Assembly (NCBI RefSeq): GCF_007896895.1
Contig: NZ_VOGW01000013.1
Location: 52,877-116,876 of the forward strand
DNA length: 64,000 nucleotides
Source: Streptomyces misionensis
Lineage (GTDB): Bacteria > Actinomycetota > Actinomycetes > Streptomycetales > Streptomycetaceae
Reading direction: 5' to 3'
Shown here in pieces: positions 34,455 through 41,864 of this stretch. The translations under genes were made by a program, and so were the position numbers. The first letter of the stretch is position 1, and every line of letters starts with the position of its first letter. The notes under the pieces were generated by a model. That model had not been told where the DNA came from. It saw only the letters and a program-made list of their open reading frames with translations, and ran no database searches.

Positions 34455-35783
34455 TCAGAGGCCCTTCTCGGCAGGCTCGAGGATCGCCACGCACTCCACA
34501 TGATGCGTCATCGGGAACAGATCGAACGCCCTCAGCGTCCGCACCCGGTACCCGCCGTCCCGGAAGTAGCCCAGGTCGCGGGCCAGCGCCGCGGGGTCGC
34601 ACGCCACGTAGGCGATGCGGCGGGCGCGCAGGGAGGTGAGGTGGTCGACCGTCGCGCGGCCGGCGCCCGCGCGGGGCGGGTCGAGGACGATGAGGTCGAC
34701 CTCGGTGATGCCGGTGCGCGGCAGGACGGATTCGACCTTGCCCTGTTCGATGCGGACCCGGGGGAAGTCGGCCAGGTTGTGCCGCGCGTCCTCCACCGCC
34801 CGCTTGCCGGACTCGATGCCGAGGACCGCGCCCTTCTCACCGAGGCGGTCGGCGAGGGCGCCGGCGAACAGGCCGACACCGCAGTAGAGGTCGAGGGCCA
34901 TCTCGCCCTTGCGCGGGAGCAGTCCCTGCATCACGGCGGTGACCAGGGTGTCCGCCGCCTTCGGGTGGACCTGCCAGAAGCCGCCGGCGCCGACGCGGTG
35001 GGTACGGCCGTCGGCGCGCTCGCGGACGAAGGGGCGGCCGTGCACGCGGTGCACGCCGCCGGACTTCTCGTCGACCCGCAGCACGGAGACCGGCTTGTCC
35101 AGCTCGACCAGGGGAAGGCGGGCGCCCGGCCGCGGGGTGAGGATCACCTGGCGGTCCTGGGAGCCCGTCGCCGCGATCGCCTCGACCGACTCCATGCCGG
35201 TCCAGTCGTGCTTCTCGATGCCCAGCTCGGAGACGCCGGCCGCCGCGATCATGCAGTGGTCGATGCGCTCGACCTCGTGCGAGCGGTGGCGGCGCAGACC
35301 CGCGTGCCCCTCGGCGTCGACGGCGTACTGCACCCGGGTGCGCCACTGCGGCACCTCGCCGGCCGGCAGTTTGTCGCCCTCGGCCGGGACGACCGTGCCG
35401 TCCCAGCCCGCCTCCTCCGGGGTGAGGCCCGCGAGCCGCCTGAGCTGCTCGGCGATCACATCGGCCTTGAGCCGGCGCTGGGCGCCCGGCTTGGCGTGCT
35501 GCCAGTCGCAGCCGCCGCAGCGGCCGGGGCCCGCGAAGGGGCAGGGTGCCTCGATGCGGTCCTTGGACGCCTCCAGGACGCGTACGGCGTCCGCGCGCAG
35601 GAAGCGGGCGCCCTCCTCGCCCTCGGTCACCCGTGCCACCACCCGCTCGCCGGGCAGCGCGTGCCGCACGAAGAGGACCTGGCCCTGCTCGGTACGGGCG
35701 ATGCAGTGGCCGCCGTGGGCGACGGGGCCGATCTCGACCTCGTACTCCTCGCCCACCAAAGACGTGGTCGGTGCTGCCTGCAT
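34455..35783 (-). CDS. TrmA/RlmD-family RNA (uracil-5-)methyltransferase
   Basis: This is a 442-residue SAM-dependent RNA methyltransferase. It has an N-terminal TRAM domain (GEEYEVEIGPVAHGGHCIAR), a Cys cluster for an iron-sulfur centre (APCPFAGPGRCGGCDWQH plus later Cys), the SAM site LDLYCGVGLFAGALAD, DPPRAGAG, and the catalytic ACDPAALARDLGYF. It would make 5-methyluridine in rRNA or tRNA. The ATG at 35783 follows GGAG. It is the first conserved backbone gene to the right of the island. Confidence 0.88.
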   Translation of the reverse strand: MQAAPTTSLVGEEYEVEIGPVAHGGHCIARTEQGQVLFVRHALPGERVVARVTEGEEGARFLRADAVRVLEASKDRIEAPCPFAGPGRCGGCDWQHAKPGAQRRLKADVIAEQLRRLAGLTPEEAGWDGTVVPAEGDKLPAGEVPQWRTRVQYAVDAEGHAGLRRHRSHEVERIDHCMIAAAGVSELGIEKHDWTGMESVEAIAATGSQDRQVILTPRPGARLPLVELDKPVSVLRVDEKSGGVHRVHGRPFVRERADGRTHRVGAGGFWQVHPKAADTLVTAVMQGLLPRKGEMALDLYCGVGLFAGALADRLGEKGAVLGIESGKRAVEDARHNLADFPRVRIEQGKVESVLPRTGITEVDLIVLDPPRAGAGRATVDHLTSLRARRIAYVACDPAALARDLGYFRDGGYRVRTLRAFDLFPMTHHVECVAILEPAEKGL

Positions 35784-35927
35784 GGTGGGTGACTCCAGAT
35801 CGAGTTGCCGAGGGAGGGACACGGAAGGTCGGGAGCCGGGTCCGGGCGGTCGAGCGCGGCCCGGTGAACCGACAACAGCCCACCAGTCTACGGCCTCGCC
35901 GCCCGGGACCCGACCCCCGGTGCCGCG

Positions 35928-37976
35928 TCAGTCCTTCGTCGACGGCTCCTTCGGCCGCTCCCCCGCCGGGCCGCGGCGGACGGCGCCGGGCGCGCTCCAC
36001 TCCTGGCGCCTGCGGGCCCTGACCCGGGCCACCTCGGAGGAGGCCAGCTGGTAGGGCACGGAGGTGACCATCACGCCGGGCGTGAACAGGAGGCGGCCCT
36101 TGAGGCGCAGGGCGCTCTGGTTGTGCAGCAGGTGCTCGTACCAGTGGCCGACCACGTACTCGGGGATGATCACGGAGACCGCGTCGCGCGGGGACTCCTT
36201 GCGCAGGCCCTTGACGTACTCGATCACCGGGCGGGTGATCTCGCGGTACGGCGAGTCCAGGACCTTCAGCGGTACGTCGATGCCGCGCCGCTCCCACTCC
36301 TCGCGCAGCACCTTGGTCTCGGCCGGGTCGACGTTGACCGTGAGCGCCTCCAGGGTGTCGGAGCGCATCAGCCGGGCGTAGGCCAGGGCCCGCAGGGTCG
36401 GCCGGTGGATCTTCGAGATCAGCACCACCGAGTGCACCCGGGACGGCCGGACCAGGTCGTCGTCCGGCTCCTCGGGGGCCGCGATCTCCTCGGCGACCCG
36501 GTCGTAGTGCTTGCGGATCGCGGTCATGGTCGCGAAGAAGATGCACATGCCCAGCAGGGCCACCCAGGCGCCGTGCGTGAACTTGGTGACCAGGACGACG
36601 ACCAGCACCAGGCCGGTGAGGAAGGCGCCGAAGGTGTTGATCGCGCGCGAGCGCACCATGTGGCGGCGCTTGGCCGGGTCCTTCTCGACGGCCAGGTGGC
36701 GGTTCCAGTGCCGGACCATGCCGGTCTGGCTCAGGGTGAAGGACACGAACACGCCGACGATGTACAGCTGGATCAGGCGCGTGGAGTCGGCGCCGTAGAT
36801 CACGGTCAGCAGCGCGGCGGCGCCGGCCAGCAGCACGATGCCGTTGGAGAAGGCGAGCCGGTCGCCGCGGGTGTGCAGCTGGCGGGGCAGGTAGCGGTCC
36901 TGGGCGAGGATCGAGCCGAGCAGCGGGAAGCCGTTGTAGGCGGTGTTCGCCGCGAGGAACAGCACCAGCGCGGTCGCGGCCGCCAGGAGCACGAACAGGA
37001 AGCTGCCCTTGCCGAAGACGGCCTCGGCGACCTGGGAGATCACCGGGTTCTGGACGTAGCCGGAGCCGAGGGGGTGGCCGTTGCTGATCAGGTCGGTGGC
37101 CGGGTTGGCGGCCATGCGGACCTTGGTCGTCGCGGCGAGGGCGATGATGCCGCAGAACATGGTGACGGCCAGCAGGCCCATCATCGCGAGGGTGGTCGCC
37201 GCGTTCTTCGACTTCGGCTTGCGGAAGGCCGGGACGCCGTTGGAGATCGCCTCGACACCGGTGAGCGCGGCACAGCCGGAGGAGAAGGCGCGCAGCATCA
37301 GGAAGACCAGCGCGAAGCCCGCCAGGCCCTGGTGCTCGGCCTTGATGTGGAAGCCGGCGGTCGGCGCCCGCATGGTGTCGCCGAGCACCAGACCGCGGAA
37401 CGCGCCCCAGAGGATCATGACGAAGACGCCGCCGACGAACACGTACGTCGGGATCGCGAAGAGCTTGCCGGACTCCTTGACGCCGCGCAGGTTCATCAGC
37501 GTCAGCAGGACGATCACGGCGGTCGCGCAGAGGACCTTGTGCTCGACCACGAACGGGACGGCCGAACCCAGGTTCTCGATGCCGGAGGCGATGGAGACGG
37601 CGACGGTCAGCACGTAGTCGACGAGCAGCGCGCTCGCGACGGTGAGGCCGGCCTTGGGGCCGAGGTTGGTCGTCGCCACCTCGTAGTCGCCGCCGCCGCT
37701 CGGGTAGGCGTGCACGTTCTGGCGGTAGGAGGCGACCACGGTGAACATGAGCACCACGACCGCGACCGCGATCCAGGGGCTGAAGTGGTACGCCGACACG
37801 CCCGCGATGGACAGGACCAGCAGAACCTCCCCCGGCGCGTAGGCGACGGAGGACAGCGGGTCGGAGGCGAAGACGGGGAGTGCGATGCGCTTGGGCAGGA
37901 GCGTTTCGCCCAGCCTGTCACTGCGCAGTGCGCGCCCGATCAGGATCCGTTTGGGCACGTCGGTCAGTTTGGACAC
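35928..37976 (-). CDS. APC-superfamily permease, KimA-like potassium importer
   Basis: This 682-residue protein has about 12 membrane helices: VFASDPLSSVAYAPGEVLLV, SYRQNVHAYPSGGGDYEV, and GLTVASALLVDYVLTVAVSI. A cytosolic C-terminal domain of about 170 residues follows (VHSVVLISKIHRPTLRAL, IIPEYVVGHWYEHLLHNQ). This layout matches KimA/YdaO, a proton-potassium symporter regulated by cyclic di-AMP in Bacillus. The GTG start at 37976 is chosen because the membrane part begins soon after; the frame extends 109 codons further without support. Divergent TrkA genes and kdpDE nearby support potassium transport. Annotation as an amino acid permease is the alternative. Confidence 0.8.
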   Translation of the reverse strand: MSKLTDVPKRILIGRALRSDRLGETLLPKRIALPVFASDPLSSVAYAPGEVLLVLSIAGVSAYHFSPWIAVAVVVLMFTVVASYRQNVHAYPSGGGDYEVATTNLGPKAGLTVASALLVDYVLTVAVSIASGIENLGSAVPFVVEHKVLCATAVIVLLTLMNLRGVKESGKLFAIPTYVFVGGVFVMILWGAFRGLVLGDTMRAPTAGFHIKAEHQGLAGFALVFLMLRAFSSGCAALTGVEAISNGVPAFRKPKSKNAATTLAMMGLLAVTMFCGIIALAATTKVRMAANPATDLISNGHPLGSGYVQNPVISQVAEAVFGKGSFLFVLLAAATALVLFLAANTAYNGFPLLGSILAQDRYLPRQLHTRGDRLAFSNGIVLLAGAAALLTVIYGADSTRLIQLYIVGVFVSFTLSQTGMVRHWNRHLAVEKDPAKRRHMVRSRAINTFGAFLTGLVLVVVLVTKFTHGAWVALLGMCIFFATMTAIRKHYDRVAEEIAAPEEPDDDLVRPSRVHSVVLISKIHRPTLRALAYARLMRSDTLEALTVNVDPAETKVLREEWERRGIDVPLKVLDSPYREITRPVIEYVKGLRKESPRDAVSVIIPEYVVGHWYEHLLHNQSALRLKGRLLFTPGVMVTSVPYQLASSEVARVRARRRQEWSAPGAVRRGPAGERPKEPSTKD

Positions 37977-38138
37977 GAGAGAGGATCGTAAGCCTTCGTA
38001 CAGGGCGCCGCCCACCCCGTCCGCAATATCTTCCCCATGGGTGAACTCCACGGCGAAGTGATGTACGGATTCCGTGGCCCGGGCTCCGGCCGTGTCTAGA
38101 TGGCAAACCCCGCCTGCCGCCCAAGCCTGGAGGCCCTC

Positions 38139-38243
38139 ATGCCCCCGACCGCTGAGCTGATCGGGGCCGTGCTCGCGCTGGCCGGCCTCGGAATCCTGAC
38201 CCTGTGCAGCGTGCGCAGCATCACTCGAAGACGTGCCGGATGA
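38139..38243 (+). CDS. 34-residue single-helix membrane peptide
   Basis: The ATG lies five bases after GGAGG and the frame encodes 34 residues: a polar start MPPTAELI, one hydrophobic helix (GAVLALAGLGILTLCSV), then the basic tail RSITRRRAG. It lies between the KimA-like gene and the TrkA genes, transcribed with the latter. Its size and form recall KdpF-like helper peptides of potassium pumps, but no sequence relation can be claimed. Confidence 0.5.
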   Translation: MPPTAELIGAVLALAGLGILTLCSVRSITRRRAG

Positions 38244-38399
38244 GCGCGTGGAGCGGCCGGATGAGCGGGTGGACGAGGCGGGTGAGCGGCGCGAGCGGGG
38301 CACGGGGGTGCCGGACCGGGACGATGCGTGTGTAGCTTGGGCGGCGGTCTGAGAACCTGTTCAGGCCAGCCAATGACTCTTGACATCGGAAGGACGGTC

Positions 38400-39071
38400 G
38401 TGCACATCGTCATCATGGGCTGCGGGCGAGTAGGTTCCGCTCTCGCCCAGACCCTGGAGCAACAGGGGCACACGGTCGCCGTGATCGACCAGGACCCGAC
38501 CGCCTTCCGTCGGCTGGGACCGGGATTCGGGGGCCGTCGGGTCACCGGAGTCGGCTTCGACCAGGACACCCTGCGCGAGGCGGGGATCGAGGAGGCCGGC
38601 GCGTTCGCGGCCGTCTCCAGCGGGGACAACTCCAACATCATCTCGGCTCGCGTGGCCCGCGAGATGTTCGGTGTGGAGAACGTCGCCGCCCGCATCTACG
38701 ACCCCCGCCGCGCCGAGGTCTACCAGCGCCTCGGCATCCCCACCGTGGCCACGGTCCGCTGGACCGCCGACCAGATGCTGCGCCGGCTGCTGCCCTCCGG
38801 GGCGGAGCCGCTGTGGCGGGACCCCACGGGCGGGGTGCAGCTCGCCGAGGTGCACGCCTCCCCCAAGTGGGTCGGGCACAAGATCAGTAAGTTGCAGGAG
38901 GACACGGGCGTCCGGGTGGCGTTCCTGACCCGGCTGGGCGAGGCGATCCTGCCCACCTCCCAGACGGTGCTGCAGGAGGGCGACCTCGTGCACGTGATGA
39001 TGCGGACGGACGACGTGGAGAAGGTCGAGGCGGCGTTCGCCGGGGGCCCGGAAGAGGAGGGCGGTCACTGA
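38400..39071 (+). CDS. trkA: TrkA-type potassium regulatory protein, first copy
   Basis: This 223-residue protein has an RCK_N Rossmann domain (VHIVIMGCGRVGSALAQTL, with a Gly-rich NAD site, and acidic VIDQDP) and an RCK_C domain in the last 80 residues (TGVRVAFLTRLGEAILPTS). The GTG at 38400 follows GGAAGGA. Such proteins gate potassium channels or carriers according to nucleotide binding. It overlaps the second copy by one base (TGATG). The likely membrane partner is the divergent KimA-like protein. Confidence 0.88.
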   Translation: MHIVIMGCGRVGSALAQTLEQQGHTVAVIDQDPTAFRRLGPGFGGRRVTGVGFDQDTLREAGIEEAGAFAAVSSGDNSNIISARVAREMFGVENVAARIYDPRRAEVYQRLGIPTVATVRWTADQMLRRLLPSGAEPLWRDPTGGVQLAEVHASPKWVGHKISKLQEDTGVRVAFLTRLGEAILPTSQTVLQEGDLVHVMMRTDDVEKVEAAFAGGPEEEGGH

Positions 39072-39745
39072 TGAGGGTCGCCATTGCCGGAGCCGGCGCC
39101 GTCGGCCGCTCGATCGCCGCCGAGCTGCTGGAGAACGGCCACGAGGTCCTGCTCGTCGACAAGGCCCCGACCGCCATCTCGGTGGAGCGGGTGCCGCAGG
39201 CGGAGTGGCTGCTGGCCGACGCCTGCGAGATCACGTCCCTGGACGAGGCGGCGCTCCAGCGCTGCAACGTGGTGATCGCCGCGACCGGAGACGACAAGGT
39301 CAACCTGGTGGTGTCGCTGCTCGCCAAGACGGAGTACGGCGTTCCGCGTGTCGTCGCCCGGGTCAACAACCCGAAGAACGAGTGGCTGTTCAACGAGGCC
39401 TGGGGCGTGGACGTGGCCGTCTCCACCCCGCGGCTGATGTCCGCCCTGGTGGAGGAGGCGGTGAGCGTCGGCGACCTGGTACGGCTGCTGCGCTTCAGCC
39501 ACGGCGACGCCAACCTCGTGGAGCTGACCCTGCCCGAGGAGTCGGCCCTGGCCGGCACCCAGGTCGGGGACGTGCGCTGGCCGGAGGACACCTCGCTGGT
39601 CACCATCATCCGGGGCACCCGGGTGCTGACCCCGTCCCGGGACGACTCCCTGGAGCCGGGCGACGAACTGCTCTTCGTGGCCGCCCAGGCCCGCGAGCAG
39701 CAACTCGAGGAGCTGCTGTCGGTGCGCAAGCAGGAGGAGTCCTGA
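39071..39745 (+). CDS. trkA: TrkA-type potassium regulatory protein, second copy
   Basis: This 224-residue protein has the same RCK_N/RCK_C layout: MRVAIAGAGAVGRSIAAEL and LLVDKAP at the nucleotide site, NNPKNEWLFNEAWGVDVAVS in the middle, and a C-terminal RCK_C part. It is translationally coupled to the first copy. Tandem TrkA genes often form a hetero-assembly on one transporter. Confidence 0.88.
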   Translation: MRVAIAGAGAVGRSIAAELLENGHEVLLVDKAPTAISVERVPQAEWLLADACEITSLDEAALQRCNVVIAATGDDKVNLVVSLLAKTEYGVPRVVARVNNPKNEWLFNEAWGVDVAVSTPRLMSALVEEAVSVGDLVRLLRFSHGDANLVELTLPEESALAGTQVGDVRWPEDTSLVTIIRGTRVLTPSRDDSLEPGDELLFVAAQAREQQLEELLSVRKQEES

Positions 39746-39786
39746 CCGCCCCGCCGCCGCGGCCCTGAGAGGCCGAGCACACGAAA

Positions 39787-39812
39787 GGGCGCCCTTGGTG
39801 ACAAGGGCGCCC
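39787..39812. terminator. hairpin between trkA and the DUF3159 gene
   Basis: An 11-bp stem pairs GGGCGCCCTTG (39787-39797) with CAAGGGCGCCC (39802-39812) around a GTGA loop, with AAA before and TTCTC after. It serves as a terminator for convergent genes. Confidence 0.8.
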
Positions 39813-39891
39813 TTCTCGTCGTCGTGGGCGGCCGTCGGCGACGGCTCGCCGTGGGCGGCCGGCGGCATCCCGGTGCTGCCGCAGGGCCGGG

Positions 39892-40674
39892 TCACCCCTT
39901 GCGGTGCCGCCCCGGCTCCGGTTCGCCGCCTTCCGCGGCCAGCGCCGCCCTGCGCTCCTTCTCGGCCTTCTCGGCCTCCTCCTGCGCCTCCATCTCCGCG
40001 AAGACGTCGATCGGCGCGGGCGCCTTGGCGAGGAAGACCCAGGTGAGCCAGACCGCCAGCAGGAAGGGCGGGATCTTCAGGGCCACCAGAACCCAGCCGA
40101 GCCGGGTGGTGTCCGACCACCAGTACAGCGGGAAGAGGATCGCGCACTTGGCGAGCAGGATCAGGCCCCAGGCCCAACTGGACTTCGCGTAGGCCTTCTT
40201 GCGGCCGGGGTTGCGGGTGCGCCAGGAGAGGTTCTCCCGGAAGACCGGGCCGAGGATCAGGCCGATCAGCGGGACCCCGGCGAGGGTCGTGACGATGTAC
40301 GCCAGCGCCAGGCCCAGCGTGTAGAGCATGCCCGGGAGGTAGAAGTCCTTGGCGTTGCCGGTGAACATCGCGAACACCACGCCGAAGGCCACGCCGAACA
40401 CCCCGCTGAAGGCGTGCTTGACGGTGTCCTTCCTGACGAGCCGGACCACGACCAGGACCAGGGAGACGGCCAGCGCGGCGATCGCCGAGAGGTGCAGGTC
40501 CTTGTTGACCGTGAAGATCGCGACGAAGAGCAGGCCCGGCACGACCGTCTCGACCATGCCGCGGACCCCGCCGAAGGCCTCGAACAGTGCCGCCTCGGTC
40601 ACCGCGCGGGCGTCGCCGGGCCGGCCGGGCGGGGTCTGGTCGGTGTCTTCGGTCGGCTTGTCGAGGGACGTCAC
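39892..40674 (-). CDS. DUF3159 membrane protein
   Basis: This 260-residue protein has about six membrane helices in the middle (from MVETVVPGLLFVAIFTV to LLAVWLTWVFLA) and a charged C-terminal tail rich in Glu, Lys and Ala. The GTG start lies three bases after the OB-fold gene stop. Family members are conserved in actinobacteria next to the OB-fold protein and potassium genes; the function is unknown. Confidence 0.8.
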   Translation of the reverse strand: MTSLDKPTEDTDQTPPGRPGDARAVTEAALFEAFGGVRGMVETVVPGLLFVAIFTVNKDLHLSAIAALAVSLVLVVVRLVRKDTVKHAFSGVFGVAFGVVFAMFTGNAKDFYLPGMLYTLGLALAYIVTTLAGVPLIGLILGPVFRENLSWRTRNPGRKKAYAKSSWAWGLILLAKCAILFPLYWWSDTTRLGWVLVALKIPPFLLAVWLTWVFLAKAPAPIDVFAEMEAQEEAEKAEKERRAALAAEGGEPEPGRHRKG

Positions 40675-40677
40675 CGG

Positions 40678-41076
40678 CTACTCCCGTCCGAGGGGTCGCA
40701 GTTCGTACTTCGGGTTGAACAGCACCCGGCGGCCCCGGCTGAGCGAGATCCGGCCCGATGCGATCAGCTTGCGCCCCGGTTCTATACCCACGATGGAACG
40801 CCTGCCGAGCCACACCACGTCCAGCGCGGCGGAGCCGTCGAACAACTCGGCCTCCAGGGCCGGGACTCCGGCCCGCGGACGCAGGGTGACCGTGCGCAAG
40901 GTACCAGTTACCGTGACGATCTGCCGGTCCTGGCAGTCGCCGATCTTCGTACAACCCGCCGTCTCGGCGTCCTCGCGCAGCTCCTCGGACTCCAGGTCCT
41001 CCTGCGACGAGGACAGCCGGTCGAACATGCGCCGGAGCCGGCCGGCCGGCTTTTCGGAACGAGGAACAGCACTCAT
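40678..41076 (-). CDS. OB-fold nucleic acid-binding domain protein
   Basis: This 132-residue protein has a helical N-terminal 45 residues, then an OB-fold: TVTGTLRTVTLRPR, LEAELFDGSAALDVVWLGR, GRKLIASGRISLSRGRRV. The ATG at 41076 was chosen; the frame goes further but the domain begins well after this start. It is a small tRNA-anticodon-type OB protein, of unknown role, coupled to the DUF3159 gene. Confidence 0.8.
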   Translation of the reverse strand: MSAVPRSEKPAGRLRRMFDRLSSSQEDLESEELREDAETAGCTKIGDCQDRQIVTVTGTLRTVTLRPRAGVPALEAELFDGSAALDVVWLGRRSIVGIEPGRKLIASGRISLSRGRRVLFNPKYELRPLGRE

Positions 41077-41144
41077 ACATGAAGCGTACCGGGGCCCGCC
41101 GACAGCGCCGTATCCCCGCTCACACTCCCGGTACGCGCACCTCC

Positions 41145-41864
41145 TCACTTCTCGAACCGGTACCCCATTCCGGGCTCGGTGATGAAGTGTTTCGGGTGCG
41201 AGGGGTCCGCCTCCAGCTTGCGGCGCAGCTGTGCCATGTAGACCCGCAGGTAGTTGGTCTCCGTCCCGTACGACGGCCCCCACACCTCCTGGAGGAGCTG
41301 CTTCTGGCTGACCAGGCGGCCGGTGTTGCGGACCAGCACCTCCAGCAGGTGCCACTCGGTGGGGGTGAGCCGGACGTCCCGGCCGTCGCGGTTGACCTTC
41401 TTGGCGGCCAGGTCGACGGTGAAGCCCTCGGCGTCCACGGCGGTCAGGCCGTCCTCGCCGGCGCCGACCGGCTCGGCGCGGCGCACGGCGGCCCGCAGCC
41501 GGGCCAGCAGCTCGTCCATGCCGAAGGGCTTGGTGACGTAGTCGTCGGCGCCCGCGTCCAGGGCCTCGACCTTCTCGTCGGAGGAGTGGCGGGCGGACAG
41601 CACCAGGATCGGCACCCGGGTCCAGCCGCGCAGGCCCCTGATCACCTCGACGCCGTCCATGTCGGGCAGGCCCAGGTCGAGGACGACCACGTCGGGGTGG
41701 CGGGAGGCGGCGAGGTCCAGGGCGGTCCTGCCGTCGGCGGCCGCGTCGACCTCGTACTTGCGTGCCTTGAGGTTGATCACGAGGGCGCGCACGATCTGCG
41801 GCTCGTCGTCGACCACGAGGACCCTCGTGGGGGTCTGGGGTGTCCCCCCATTCGGGCTCATCAT
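41145..41864 (-). CDS. kdpE: KdpE response regulator
   Basis: This is a 239-residue OmpR-family regulator with a receiver domain (VLVVDDEPQIVRAL, VVVLDLGLPDMDGVEVI with the phospho-Asp, VTKPFGMDELLARL) and a winged helix (LTPTEWHLLEVLVRNTGRLV, then TNYLRVYMAQLRRKLE). The sequence matches the KdpE pattern closely. It overlaps kdpD by 4 bases. It activates the Kdp high-affinity potassium pump, whose kdpFABC genes are not in this window. Confidence 0.92.
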   Translation of the reverse strand: MMSPNGGTPQTPTRVLVVDDEPQIVRALVINLKARKYEVDAAADGRTALDLAASRHPDVVVLDLGLPDMDGVEVIRGLRGWTRVPILVLSARHSSDEKVEALDAGADDYVTKPFGMDELLARLRAAVRRAEPVGAGEDGLTAVDAEGFTVDLAAKKVNRDGRDVRLTPTEWHLLEVLVRNTGRLVSQKQLLQEVWGPSYGTETNYLRVYMAQLRRKLEADPSHPKHFITEPGMGYRFEK